Below are positions 16,062 through 25,018 of a stretch of DNA of 34,790 nt, piece by piece. The notes under the pieces are model-generated. The model made no database searches, was not told the DNA's origin, and saw nothing but the letters and a program-made list of their open reading frames with translations. The DNA is from an uncultured bacterium (GTDB taxonomy: Bacteria > Acidobacteriota > Aminicenantia > Aminicenantales > CALLJL01). How positions within the stretch are numbered: the stretch's first letter is position 1; each line of letters opens with the position of its first letter. The DNA lies in the NCBI GenBank assembly GCA_938092135.1, contig CALLJL010000028.1, positions 1 through 34,790 of the forward strand. Direction: 5' to 3'. The translations under genes were made by a program, and so were the position numbers.

Positions 16062-16090
16062 TTGACCTAATCCTTTAGCGGTTTTAAAAT
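16062..16090 (+). promoter_or_regulatory. Candidate promoter of the TonB-dependent receptor
   Basis: TTGACC (16062-16067) and TAAAAT (16085-16090) have exact 17-base spacing. Transcription would start near 16097 and give a leader of about 110 bases. That leader contains a short palindrome TACCTT-N8-AAGGTA (16145-16164), a possible operator, and a copy of the interspersed repeat. Confidence 0.55.
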
Positions 16091-16160
16091 TTTAAAATGC
16101 CAAAATATAAGTTTTTTTATTTCAGATATAATACAAGTATAAAATACCTTTATAAAATAA

Positions 16161-16183
16161 GGTAAATAGAGTAGACGGTACCA
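16161..16183 (-). repeat. Interspersed repeat, minus-strand copy
   Basis: Read on the minus strand this is TGGTACCGTCTACTC followed by TATTTACC, the same core as the copies at 28395-28464 and, more diverged, at 22857-22934. It lies directly upstream of the TonB receptor start and its GGTA half is part of the palindrome at 16145-16164. Confidence 0.5.
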
Positions 16184-16205
16184 TTTTGATGGGAGAAAAA
16201 TAAAG

Positions 16206-19010
16206 ATGAAATTAATGAAATTAATTTTAATTTTGGCTTGGTTTTTCTCTTTTCTTGTCCCTGTTCTCGCTATTGAAACTGGGGAAATCAGGGGCAAAGT
16301 TATGGATGAAAAAGGTTTAGCTCTCCCAGGAGTGGAAGTCAGAATCCAAGGGCCGGCTCTTCAGGGCACAAGAATGACTCAAACCTCGGTTACCGGTGAA
16401 TTTAGATTTCCCTTATTACCAGTGGGTACTTATACTCTAAATTTCAACTTACCTGGCTTCTCTACCCACATAGAAAAAGAGGTTGTGGTCCGACTCGGCC
16501 AGATTACTTATCTTGAAATAATCATGATTCCAGAAACTTTAAAAGAAGAAGTAATTGTCACAGCCGAAATTCCTCTTATCGACCGCTCGGCCGTCGATAC
16601 AAGCTTTCATCTTTCAAGCCGGGATTTACAGAAGCTCCCCTCGGCTAACCGGACCATCGTCGACATTGTTAAATTTACTCCTGGAGTAACCGGAGTAAGG
16701 GTTAATACAAGAAGAGGTATAGCTATAGAAGGACAGCCAAGCTTTCGGGGCGAAGGCGAAGAGGGAAATACTTGGATAGTCGATGGCCTAGCTATTAGTG
16801 GCGTGAGGCTCAGAAGTTCAGGAATGAAGATAAATTTTGATGCCGTAGAGGAAGTCCAGATCATTTCCGATCCTTTTAATCCGGAATATGGCTCCGCCTA
16901 TGGCGGGATCATTAACATAGTCACTAAAAGCGGCGGTAATGATTTTAAGGGTGAGCTAGGCCTTATCTTTCAAGATAAAAACCTGCAAGCTACCCGTCAG
17001 AAGCAGCTTTCAATTGTCAGCGAGCCAAGTTATTTTTCCAGCCAAAATTGGCTTTTTAATCTCGGTGGACCCATCCGCCGCGACCGCCTCTGGTTTTTTA
17101 TTTCTAATAGCTTTTCCCGGGATTATCAGGAAGCTGAAGCCACTACTCTGGATTATCTTCAAGTGCCAGCCGGAAGTTTCTCCCAAAATTTGAATAATCT
17201 TTTCACTAAAATTACTTTCTCTTTAAATCCTAATCATACTATATCTTTAACCGGTGCTAATAATCGCTCAATCAGCCAGAAAGGTGGATTGGGCCTACCT
17301 GAAATGTTTGTTAAAAAAGATTTCAATGATTGGCTCTTCAGGCTAAATTATAAAGGAATTCTTAGCCCAACCACTTTCGTCGAAGCCGGTTTTGGCCATG
17401 TCGACCGGAAATCTTCTCAAAAACCAGCTCATGGTAGTCTTGAACCGGCCATGTATTTCATTGAAGATCTGGCTCAAAACATTCATAACTTCTATGGCTA
17501 TGTTACCGACAACGAAGACCGTTGGGATTTGAGCGCTAAATTAACCCACCATGCTGAAACATCCAGTTTTGGCCATCATGAAATCTGTCTTGGCTTTGGG
17601 GCCTATCAATTTTCTTCGGTCTTCAAAGTCGATTTCTCCGGTAAGGGGGAAGATATATTTCCTAATAATGGCTTTGATGCTGGAACCAAATACTTTTTTA
17701 ATACCTGGCGCTCAGGCGAGGCCACACCCACCTTTTTTTATGAATACGGCCCATTTGAGTTTATTAATTCCTCAAGGGGAATAGAACTTTTCTTTCGGGA
17801 TCGAATTACCTGGAAAAGACTTTCTCTAATGATTGGGCTGAAATCCCAAACTCAATTATGCCTCGATGATAAAGGTGAAAAGCTTTGGTCCTGGGGCCTG
17901 GCTGATTTCTTCTCGCCTCGATTTACCCTTTCCTATGATTTAACTGGGAAGGCAAGGGATATCCTTAAAATTGGCTGGGGAATTTTCACCGACATGATCA
18001 CCACAATGCCTCTGGGCCTTTTCAATACAGGCGCTGGCCTGACCTTTAGAACTTATCGCTGGATAGGCCCTCAAGCACCAAAAAAGGAAGAAATATATAA
18101 TCCGGCCAATTGGGTGTTTCAAAATGAGCAGAAGACCCAACCTTTTGAGGTCGACGAGGGTATTCATCCCAATTATCTCCAGCGCTTCCTGGTAGAATAC
18201 GATCGGCGTCTCGCTCGAAACTGGGCCCTTAAGGCCCGCTATGTCAGGACCAAGGCTGAAAATTTGCTTGAGGTTTTAGCCATTTTTGATCCCAAGACAT
18301 TATATAAATTTCTCTTTGATAATTTTGAGCTCAAGCGCCGGCACTATTCAGGCTTTGAGCTGGAGCTCCATGGCCAGATCGGCCGCTTCTCTTTGAATGC
18401 ATCCTATACCCACGCCTCAGCAAAAGGGACTAATCCTGGACAAACGGAAACAGGTGCCTGGTCGCAGGAAGAAGGAAGCACCAATTATCTAGGCCTCTTT
18501 GGAAATCACCTCTACATTCCTGATTTGCCTGAACTCAAAGAAATAAAGGCCTATCTTGACTGGGCTCTTAAGGGGCTCGGGGGCCGAGGTATTGGCGATG
18601 AAGGTTGGTATGGGAAGCTACCTTATTCGGTTGATCATAATGTCAAAATTAATACCATCATTGACGCTCCCTTAGGTTTTCTCTTCTCTCTGGCTTTTGA
18701 ATTCATCTCCGGCTATTATTGGGAAAAACTTGGCTATGTCCCCTTTTTTGGGGGCTATTACTCCTTCCCCGAAGGTCGCGGAACCAGAAAAACACCAGCC
18801 CATACCTATTTCGACCTATCTTTGGAAAAGAAATTCCCACTCTTTTCTTCCTCCTCCCGGCAAAATCTTTCTTTCCGTCTTGATATTTTTAATCTTTTTA
18901 ACAGCCAAAAGCCCATCTCTTATGTGAAAGAGGATATTCCCCTTTTTGGCCAGGTGTGGGGAAGGCAGCAACCCCGTCAGGTCAGACTAATGATTCTCTT
19001 CCGTTGGTAA
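16206..19010 (+). CDS. TonB-dependent outer-membrane receptor with carboxypeptidase-regulatory-like domain
   Basis: A 934-residue protein with signal peptide (LILILAWFFSFLVPVLA). Residues about 25-110 form a CarboxypepD_reg-like beta sandwich (GEIRGKVMDEKGLALPGVEV, TSVTGEFRFPLLPVGTYTL). The plug domain follows (LPSANRTIVDIVKFTPGV, GNTWIVDGLAISG, VEEVQIISDPFNPEYGSAYGGIINIVTKSGGN) and then a long beta barrel rich in aromatic, alternating strands. It ends RQVRLMILFRW, with the terminal aromatic residue expected for BAM-dependent outer-membrane proteins. This receptor type is abundant in Acidobacteriota-like lineages and imports or binds oligosaccharides, peptides or siderophores. No substrate-specific partner gene is adjacent, so the ligand is unknown. 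Start ATG 16206 has GGAG 11 bases upstream. Confidence 0.92.
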   Translation: MKLMKLILILAWFFSFLVPVLAIETGEIRGKVMDEKGLALPGVEVRIQGPALQGTRMTQTSVTGEFRFPLLPVGTYTLNFNLPGFSTHIEKEVVVRLGQITYLEIIMIPETLKEEVIVTAEIPLIDRSAVDTSFHLSSRDLQKLPSANRTIVDIVKFTPGVTGVRVNTRRGIAIEGQPSFRGEGEEGNTWIVDGLAISGVRLRSSGMKINFDAVEEVQIISDPFNPEYGSAYGGIINIVTKSGGNDFKGELGLIFQDKNLQATRQKQLSIVSEPSYFSSQNWLFNLGGPIRRDRLWFFISNSFSRDYQEAEATTLDYLQVPAGSFSQNLNNLFTKITFSLNPNHTISLTGANNRSISQKGGLGLPEMFVKKDFNDWLFRLNYKGILSPTTFVEAGFGHVDRKSSQKPAHGSLEPAMYFIEDLAQNIHNFYGYVTDNEDRWDLSAKLTHHAETSSFGHHEICLGFGAYQFSSVFKVDFSGKGEDIFPNNGFDAGTKYFFNTWRSGEATPTFFYEYGPFEFINSSRGIELFFRDRITWKRLSLMIGLKSQTQLCLDDKGEKLWSWGLADFFSPRFTLSYDLTGKARDILKIGWGIFTDMITTMPLGLFNTGAGLTFRTYRWIGPQAPKKEEIYNPANWVFQNEQKTQPFEVDEGIHPNYLQRFLVEYDRRLARNWALKARYVRTKAENLLEVLAIFDPKTLYKFLFDNFELKRRHYSGFELELHGQIGRFSLNASYTHASAKGTNPGQTETGAWSQEEGSTNYLGLFGNHLYIPDLPELKEIKAYLDWALKGLGGRGIGDEGWYGKLPYSVDHNVKINTIIDAPLGFLFSLAFEFISGYYWEKLGYVPFFGGYYSFPEGRGTRKTPAHTYFDLSLEKKFPLFSSSSRQNLSFRLDIFNLFNSQKPISYVKEDIPLFGQVWGRQQPRQVRLMILFRW

Positions 19011-19099
19011 TTATTAATTTAATTTTTTATGGAAAAAAATAAACTTAGATCGAAGAAAGAAAACACTTAACAGGGAAAAAAATTAAATAAATATTGACT

Positions 19100-20926
19100 T
19101 CACTCAACGGTTACGCTTTTGGCTAAATTGCGGGGTTGATCAACATCGGCCCCCAGTCGATAGGCGATTGTATAGGCAAATAATTGGAGAGGCAAAACAG
19201 TAAGGAAAGGGGAAAGCAAAGGATGAGTTGAGGGAATCGGAAGGAAATAATCCACATGGTTTTCTAGTTCGGCCTGATTATCGGTTAAAGCAATAACAAT
19301 TCCATCCCTGGCTTTGATCTCATTTATATTACTCAACATCTTTTCAAAAACCCTGTCTTTGGGGATAACCGCCAGCGTTGGCATTTTTTCATCAATCAGA
19401 GCAATCGGTCCATGTTTCATCTCTCCGCCGGCATAGCCTTCAGCGTGAATATAGGAAATCTCTTTGAGTTTGAGAGCTCCCTCAAGGGCAACCGGATAGC
19501 TTATCCATCTCCCGAGATAGAGAAAGTGGGAATAGGAAGAAAAACGATAGGCAAGATTTTCCACCCTTTCTTTATTGTTTAATATTTGTTCCATCCGATG
19601 GGGAATACGCTGCAATTCAAGCATAATTTCTATAGCTTTCTCTTTTTCCAGACCCCCCCTTGCTCTTCCAAGCCATAAAGCCAATAGAGTTAAAGTAGCT
19701 ATTTGGGCTGAAAAGGTTTTGGTCGCGGCCACGCCAACTTCAGGTCCAGCTTGAGTAAGTAAGGTCAATTCAGCTTCCCGAACAAGGGAAGATCCAGGCA
19801 CATTACAGATTGCGAGCAGGGGTCCACTTTTTCCTTTAAGACCTCGGATGGCAGCTAGGGTATCAGCTGTTTCCCCAGATTGGGAAATAGCGATAATCAG
19901 GTCCTCAGGGGAAATAAGGATATCACGATATCGAAATTCAGAGGCATATTCTACTCGAGTGGGTAAAGCCGCCAACGATTCGAGCATAATCTGACCAATA
20001 AGACCGGCATGATAGGAAGTGCCGCAGGCAATAATGACCGCCTGACGACACTCTTTAAGCCTATCTTTAGCTGCCTCAAGTTCGGGCAAATTGACCTCAC
20101 CAAAATCTAAAGAAAGAGCTTCACTCAAGGTTTCCCTAACAACTTGAGGCTGTTCATATATTTCTTTGAGCATGAAGTGTTTGAAACCCCGCTTCTCCAC
20201 CATAAGGGGAGACCAGTTCAATTCCGTCGAGACCTTAGAAATGGGCTGGCCTGAAAAATCAAAAAATTTAAGACCATCCCGAGAAAGAATAGCAATTTCT
20301 TGGTCAGCCATAAATACCACTCTGCGAGTATGGTCGAGAATAGGAATAACATCGGAGGCTAAAAAATACTCTTCCTCGCCAATCCCAACGATTAGAGGAG
20401 GACCAGATCGAGCCCCGACAATTTTCTCCGGATCCAGAGGCGACAAACAGGCGAAAGCAAAGGAGCCTTCCATTGATTGAACAGCGCAGATTACGGCTTC
20501 TTCCAGACTGCCTGAAAAATTTTCTTCAATCAAATGGGCAATTACTTCGGTATCGGTTTCAGTCTTGAAAACATGACCATTTTTGATTAGCCTCTCTTTA
20601 AGGGAAAGGTAATTCTCTATAATTCCATTATGAACCACCACAATATTTCCTTCACAGTCCCTATGGGGGTGGGCATTGATTTCGCTCGGTCGACCGTGGG
20701 TGGCCCAGCGGGTATGACCAAGACCATAATGGCCATCAATGGGATTGGCCCTTAAATTCGCTTCTAAATCCTTGATCTTGCCTTTGACCCGGCACAAATA
20801 AATTTCTTTTCCCTTAACCACAGCCAGACCGGCCGAATCATAACCTCGGTATTCGAGCTTTTTTAAACCTTCAAGAAGGACATTGACCGGAGATTTAGGC
20901 CCAAGATAACCAATAATCCCGCACAT
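19100..20926 (-). CDS. glmS: Glutamine--fructose-6-phosphate aminotransferase (isomerising)
   Basis: The protein is 608 residues, normal length. After Met, Cys2 is the glutaminase nucleophile (MCGIIGYLG). The glutaminase domain shows GYDSAGLAV, HTRWATHGRPSEINAHPH and VVHNGIIENY. The sugar-isomerase domains show CGTSYHAGLIGQ, SEFRYRD, ISQSGETADTLAAI and SYIHAEGYAGGEMKHGPIALID. The C terminus LAKSVTVE is typical. It makes glucosamine-6-phosphate from fructose-6-phosphate and glutamine for peptidoglycan and lipid A. It follows the GlmU-like gene by 35 bases on the same strand, so the two are probably co-transcribed. The stop is close to the TonB receptor stop (convergent). Confidence 0.97.
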   Translation of the reverse strand: MCGIIGYLGPKSPVNVLLEGLKKLEYRGYDSAGLAVVKGKEIYLCRVKGKIKDLEANLRANPIDGHYGLGHTRWATHGRPSEINAHPHRDCEGNIVVVHNGIIENYLSLKERLIKNGHVFKTETDTEVIAHLIEENFSGSLEEAVICAVQSMEGSFAFACLSPLDPEKIVGARSGPPLIVGIGEEEYFLASDVIPILDHTRRVVFMADQEIAILSRDGLKFFDFSGQPISKVSTELNWSPLMVEKRGFKHFMLKEIYEQPQVVRETLSEALSLDFGEVNLPELEAAKDRLKECRQAVIIACGTSYHAGLIGQIMLESLAALPTRVEYASEFRYRDILISPEDLIIAISQSGETADTLAAIRGLKGKSGPLLAICNVPGSSLVREAELTLLTQAGPEVGVAATKTFSAQIATLTLLALWLGRARGGLEKEKAIEIMLELQRIPHRMEQILNNKERVENLAYRFSSYSHFLYLGRWISYPVALEGALKLKEISYIHAEGYAGGEMKHGPIALIDEKMPTLAVIPKDRVFEKMLSNINEIKARDGIVIALTDNQAELENHVDYFLPIPSTHPLLSPFLTVLPLQLFAYTIAYRLGADVDQPRNLAKSVTVE

Positions 20927-20961
20927 TTACGCCCCCCTCATCTTTTTTTTCTATTACCCTT

Positions 20962-22275
20962 TTATTTGAGGCGGCGACGCTTAGCCCAGTTAGGAATTTC
21001 CACCTGTCTGGCTCGGGCAATAGCCAGGGCATCGGGCGAAACATTTTTGGTGATAGTGGAGCCAGCTCCGATATATGCCCCACGGCCAATTTTGACTGGA
21101 GCTACAAGCTCAGTTCCAGAGCCAATAAAGGCTCCCTTTTCAATTATTGTCTGGTGCTTTTGCCGGCCATCGTAATTACAGGTTATTGTGCCTGCCCCGA
21201 TATTGACTTCATCGCCGACGATACTATCCCCTAAATAAGAAAGATGCATGGCCTTGGACCGTCGGCCAAAAACAGTCTTTTTCATTTCCACAAAATTACC
21301 CACATGAGCCCCGGATTTGATTACAGTTCCAGGTCTTAAATGGGAAAAGGGGCCGACTCGAACATCGGGACCAAGTCGGCTGCCTTCAATCACACTGGAA
21401 CTTAAAATGATAGCTCTCGGACCGATCTGGCTATCAGTGATATGAACAAAGGGATGAATTTGAACTTCCCGGCCAAGGCTCGAACTTCCTTCAATAACTA
21501 CGGCCGGTGAGATGATGGTGCCTGGACCTATTTTTACCTTAAGATCAATCCACACAGACGCCGGATCGATAAATTTTACTCCCCCTTCATAAAGTTCCTT
21601 GATTTTCTTTTGCCTCAAAAGCGAAATAATTTTATTTAGGGCCTCATTATCCCGGACATCAAGACTTTCGATTTCACTTAAGGGAACCTGAAGGGTTTTT
21701 TTTCCGGCCGTTTCGAGCCATGACTTTACGGCCAGAAAGCTTTTATAATCTGTCGCCAAAAGATTATAATCATCGAACTTGGGTAAATTCAAAATCTCCT
21801 TGGCAAGGATAAAACCCACAAAATTAGAATCAGTAGCTTTATTCTTGCTTTCCTTTAATGAATTGGTGTCGGGAGCACAGGCCGCAAAAAAGGATAAATC
21901 AGCCTTTTGGCGACGATGTTCTTCAATTAATTTCTTGAGCGATTTTCTTTCGAGAAGGGGAAAACAGCCATTGATGATCAGAAAATCTAAAGACCTTCCT
22001 TTGGAGAAAAGTTTTTTCAGCTTATAATTAAAAAATTTTTTATCCTCCTCAGTCTGAATTTCAATAATTTCCCACCCCCCGAGCTCTGGACTATTTTCTT
22101 GGTCTATAGCTTCACCCGCAATAAACTTTCGCTGGGGCTTAAAAAATAAAGCTTTCTCAGCCAGAAGGCTCAGGCAGGATTGACCTAAAATAGGTCGAAA
22201 GCAAGGATGTAATTCCTTTTTCTTCTTGGACTTCTTGGGGGGAATAAAAAGAATGACGACAAGGTCTCTTTTCAT
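20962..22275 (-). CDS. GlmU-like protein: intact acetyltransferase domain, degenerate uridylyltransferase domain
   Basis: A 437-residue protein with the GlmU layout. The C-terminal half (about residues 225-437) is a left-handed beta helix with the glucosamine-1-phosphate acetyltransferase motifs [21 protein letters not shown] (catalytic His kept) and [17 protein letters not shown]. The N-terminal half occupies the place of the pyrophosphorylase but has lost its signatures. The nucleotide loop normally LAAGxGTRM reads [16 protein letters not shown]. The QxxxxGTGHA region is gone, and the metal Asp in GDVPL is replaced (NGCFPLL). It should therefore acetylate GlcN-1-P but probably cannot make UDP-GlcNAc. 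The ATG overlaps the TPR gene stop (ATGA), and GlmS follows, forming one operon. Confidence 0.85.
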   Translation of the reverse strand: MKRDLVVILFIPPKKSKKKKELHPCFRPILGQSCLSLLAEKALFFKPQRKFIAGEAIDQENSPELGGWEIIEIQTEEDKKFFNYKLKKLFSKGRSLDFLIINGCFPLLERKSLKKLIEEHRRQKADLSFFAACAPDTNSLKESKNKATDSNFVGFILAKEILNLPKFDDYNLLATDYKSFLAVKSWLETAGKKTLQVPLSEIESLDVRDNEALNKIISLLRQKKIKELYEGGVKFIDPASVWIDLKVKIGPGTIISPAVVIEGSSSLGREVQIHPFVHITDSQIGPRAIILSSSVIEGSRLGPDVRVGPFSHLRPGTVIKSGAHVGNFVEMKKTVFGRRSKAMHLSYLGDSIVGDEVNIGAGTITCNYDGRQKHQTIIEKGAFIGSGTELVAPVKIGRGAYIGAGSTITKNVSPDALAIARARQVEIPNWAKRRRLK

Positions 22276-22778
22276 ATCAATTTGGTTATAAGCTTAAATT
22301 TCTTATCTTCCCAGAGAGGGGCAAAATCAATCTCATTTTGGGCCATTATTTTGTAAATTTTATCCTTTTGGATGGCCTTTTTTAAATATTCTAGGGCCTC
22401 GTCATTTTTTCCCTGAAGGGAATAAATTTGGGCCATAAGATAATATATCTTTCCCTCATCTCCTTTAAGCTCGAGAGCCTTATTTAACAATTTGAGGGCT
22501 TCATCGTATTGACCTTGATTCATCCGGTAAACGCTAAAATAATAATAATCATCGCTTGTTTTCGGAGTGCCAAGCCCCCTTTGGCCTTTTTCTTTAATAA
22601 TTTTCAGGTAAATTAGGGCCCTATCAACGAGCTCTTTTTCTTCATTAAACCGGGAAATAAAAGCCTCAAAAAGAGACTGGGCCTTTTCCCAATTTCCTTT
22701 CCTAAATTCCTTAATAGCTTCTCCATAGGCACTTAAGGCTCTTTCGTAGGAATCTTTCCGGCTAATTTCTTCCTTCAC
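22272..22778 (-). CDS. TPR repeat protein
   Basis: A 168-residue protein made largely of tetratricopeptide-like helical pairs: [29 protein letters not shown], then [27 protein letters not shown], then [25 protein letters not shown]. The C terminus ([18 protein letters not shown]) is the stretch often found at the end of small bacterial TPR proteins. No signal peptide or membrane segment, so it is probably cytoplasmic and binds protein partners. It is the first gene of the TPR-GlmU-GlmS run, overlapping the GlmU-like start by 4 bases. A GGAGG-type ribosome binding site precedes ATG 22778. The function is not known. Confidence 0.85.
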   Translation of the reverse strand: MKEEISRKDSYERALSAYGEAIKEFRKGNWEKAQSLFEAFISRFNEEKELVDRALIYLKIIKEKGQRGLGTPKTSDDYYYFSVYRMNQGQYDEALKLLNKALELKGDEGKIYYLMAQIYSLQGKNDEALEYLKKAIQKDKIYKIMAQNEIDFAPLWEDKKFKLITKLI

Positions 22779-22856
22779 GGTTCCTCCCTGATATTTAAAA
22801 GTTTTATTATTGTAGCTTAGAAAATTTTAGCCTGCAAGCCCCTCCCTCCGGTTAAA

Positions 22857-22934
22857 GTTGCCGTCTTACCCTTTACCTTATTTTTCTCTCCCATTAATTA
22901 TTAGTGCCATCTTATCATTTCCCTTAATTTTTTT
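22857..22934 (+). repeat. Interspersed repeat, diverged double copy
   Basis: Two related units, GTTGCCGTCTTACCC + TTTACC (from 22857) and TTAGTGCCATCTTATC + ATTTCCC (from 22901), are 44 bases apart and each is followed by a T-rich run. Unit sequence and spacing match the better preserved pair at 28395-28464. The surrounding 22779-23065 spacer holds nothing else that I can support. Confidence 0.45.
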
Positions 22935-23065
22935 GTTTAGACGCTGGCCAAGGGCTGAATTTACTTAATTTCTATTTTATCATTTTTTGTGGTTCTAATA
23001 ATTTAATAAAAAAGCTTAAATTGGCCTGCTTGCTTTTAAATTCTATATTTCAATAAGCAAAATGG

Positions 23066-23941
23066 CTATAACAATTCGGTTAAAAAGGCCGGAAATTGCC
23101 TGTTTTCTTCCTCCCAGATCGTTTTATCCTCCAAAAGAGCGGCAAGTCCTGCCTGGTGCAATTCATGTCCGCCGCGGTTGACCTCGATTCGAGCCAGAAG
23201 AGGGACGGCCAAGAGAGCTATATCCCCAATCAGGTCAAGCACTTTATGTCTAACAAATTCATCGGGAAAACGAAGGGGCGGATTTATTATTCCTTCATCA
23301 TCTAAAATGAGAGCATTTTCAAGGGAACCTCCCCTGGCCATGCCTCTTTCGAGCATTGACGGAACATCCCGCAAAAAACCAAAGGTCCTAGCCGGAGCAA
23401 TATCTTCTTTAAATTTTTTTATTCGGAGAGAATCCTCAAACCGCTGAGTCCCTATCAAGGGATGGGAATATTCTATTGTGTAAGCAAAATATAAGTCTGA
23501 ATGAGGAAAAAAACTAATCCATCCTCCCTTTTTCTCTATGGTGAGTGGCTTTTTGACCTTAATAACCTTCTTTTCCTCCTCCAGAAAGACAAGACCAGCC
23601 CTTTCAATTAAATTGATAAAAGGCAGGGCGCTGCCATCGCCTATGGGAATTTCTTCCCCATCGAGTTCGATTTCGAGACTATCAAGGCCATAAACATAAA
23701 GAGCGGCAAGAAGATGCTCCACTGTCCTCACCATGACAGAATCCTGGTGCAAAAGGGAGGAACTTTTAGCTCTGGCTTTTTTATAATCAAGCTCAATCTC
23801 AATCCCTCCAAGATCGAGACGACGAAAAATTATGTGGCCACAATAAGAAGGTTTGAGCCTTAAATTAACCCTCTGCCCAGTATGAATGCCGATACCTGAG
23901 AAACTAATCTCTTGCTGAATTGTTCTTTTTTTTAGGCCCAC
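23066..23941 (-). CDS. lpxC: UDP-3-O-acyl-N-acetylglucosamine deacetylase
   Basis: A 291-residue protein of normal LpxC length. Catalytic and zinc residues fall where expected: VRTVEHLLAALY (Glu75, His76), HKVLDLIGD (His232, Asp236) and GGHELHQAGL (His259), matching His79, His238, Asp242 and His265 of the E. coli enzyme. IGDGSALPFI and ARTFGFL are also present. It performs the committed, zinc-dependent step of lipid A synthesis in the cytoplasm, so this organism has an LPS-type outer membrane. The start is GTG 23941; an AGGA lies about 10 bases upstream. No other lpx gene is adjacent. It is divergent from larB. Confidence 0.95.
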   Translation of the reverse strand: MGLKKRTIQQEISFSGIGIHTGQRVNLRLKPSYCGHIIFRRLDLGGIEIELDYKKARAKSSSLLHQDSVMVRTVEHLLAALYVYGLDSLEIELDGEEIPIGDGSALPFINLIERAGLVFLEEEKKVIKVKKPLTIEKKGGWISFFPHSDLYFAYTIEYSHPLIGTQRFEDSLRIKKFKEDIAPARTFGFLRDVPSMLERGMARGGSLENALILDDEGIINPPLRFPDEFVRHKVLDLIGDIALLAVPLLARIEVNRGGHELHQAGLAALLEDKTIWEEENRQFPAFLTELL

Positions 23942-24194
23942 GTGATTTTATTCCTGCATCTTTATCTTTTAACAAATAATCTTCTCTAAAAGCAAATTTT
24001 TTTAGTTTATAAAGCGTCGTCTTCTTCACCCTACCAACCCTAAATTTGTCGAATTTAACTAATAAGCTTGACTTCTTGAAAATAAGGCTTTTGATTTTAA
24101 TCTTGTATTTTTTATTGGCTCTTTAAGCTCAAAATTAAATCAAAATGAGTTTACGAAGTCGATTTCATCAATTTTTTTGTGTTAAAATGGGGCT

Positions 24195-24938
24195 ATGAAA
24201 AAGAAGCTTGAAACCCTCTTGAAAGGGGTTGCCCGAGGAGAAATTTCGCCTGAGCAAGCTCTTAAGGACTTGGAAGGATTTCCTTGGGATGACCTTGGAG
24301 TGGCTAGGGTCGATCATCATCGAATCTTGCGTAAAGGATTCCCGGAGATTATCTTTGGCCAAGGAAAAAGCTCTGACCAAATAATCAAAATAGCCAATTC
24401 CATCTTAAAGGCTGGTGGAAATCTTATTATTACTCGGATCGACAGAAAAACCTATAAAAAAATTGAGACCAAAATTTCTGGTCTCTCCTATCATCCTGAG
24501 GCCCGAATAGCCTATTTAAAACAGGAAGAGCCAGAAAAGGGCAAAGGAAAAATTATAGTTATTTCAGCAGGAACCTCAGATATTCCCGTAGCTGAGGAAG
24601 CTTCGCTGACCTGTGAACTTTTGGGAAATGAAGTTGAAAGGCTCTACGACGTCGGCGTGGCCGGCTTGCACCGACTTCTTGGTGAAATAGACAGAATCAA
24701 CCAGGCCAGAGTAATTATCGTGGTAGCCGGTATGGAGGGAGCCCTTCCTTCTGTGGTGGCTGGCCTGGTTAAGGTGCCCATTATTGCTGTCCCCACAAGC
24801 GTTGGCTATGGGGCCAGTTTCAATGGTCTGGCTGCTCTTCTGGCTATGCTGAACTCTTGCCCGGGAGGAGTGGCAGTGGTTAATATTGATAACGGTTTTG
24901 GCGCTGCCACCATAGCCAGCTTAATCAACCATCTTTAA
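24195..24938 (+). CDS. larB: LarB-type pyridinium-3,5-biscarboxylic acid mononucleotide synthase
   Basis: A 247-residue protein related to AIR carboxylase (PurE-like) in its C-terminal half. It has the LarB signatures: an N-terminal helix with RGEISPEQALKDLEGFPWDDLG, VDHHRILRKGFPEIIFGQGKS, ISAGTSDIPVAEEA, VAGMEGALPSVVAGLV, IAVPTSVGYGASF, GLAALLAMLNSCPGGVAVVNIDNGFGAA. LarB carboxylates and hydrolyses nicotinic acid adenine dinucleotide as the first step of the nickel-pincer cofactor used by lactate racemase-type enzymes. The partner genes larC, larE and larA are not in this window, so it is an orphan here. A TAAAAT at 24183-24188 ends only 6 bases before ATG 24195, so transcription may be leaderless. 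Confidence 0.92.
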   Translation: MKKKLETLLKGVARGEISPEQALKDLEGFPWDDLGVARVDHHRILRKGFPEIIFGQGKSSDQIIKIANSILKAGGNLIITRIDRKTYKKIETKISGLSYHPEARIAYLKQEEPEKGKGKIIVISAGTSDIPVAEEASLTCELLGNEVERLYDVGVAGLHRLLGEIDRINQARVIIVVAGMEGALPSVVAGLVKVPIIAVPTSVGYGASFNGLAALLAMLNSCPGGVAVVNIDNGFGAATIASLINHL

Positions 24939-24957
24939 ACTTTTTATCCCTCTTCCC

Positions 24958-24986
24958 TTGACAATCCCCCCTTCAGGGCATATTAT
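24958..24986 (+). promoter_or_regulatory. Strong sigma-70-type promoter of dnaG-rpoD
   Basis: TTGACA (24958-24963, perfect -35) and TATTAT (24981-24986, one mismatch to TATAAT) are separated by exactly 17 bases. Transcription would begin near 24993, about 26 bases before the dnaG ATG at 25019. It lies just after the larB stop. Confidence 0.75.
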
Positions 24987-25018
24987 TAAGATTGGCTTTT
25001 CCCCAAACTCTTCTTTGA

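Noticed and set aside
19011..19099. Possible bidirectional terminator between the TonB receptor and glmS
   Set aside because: Only A/T runs that could pair weakly; no GC-bearing stem was found.
23900..24140. Lysine-rich open frame on the minus strand upstream of and overlapping the lpxC start
   Set aside because: It has no ATG and no ribosome binding site, and its Lys-rich content is what AT-rich spacer gives by chance; GTG at lpxC is better supported.
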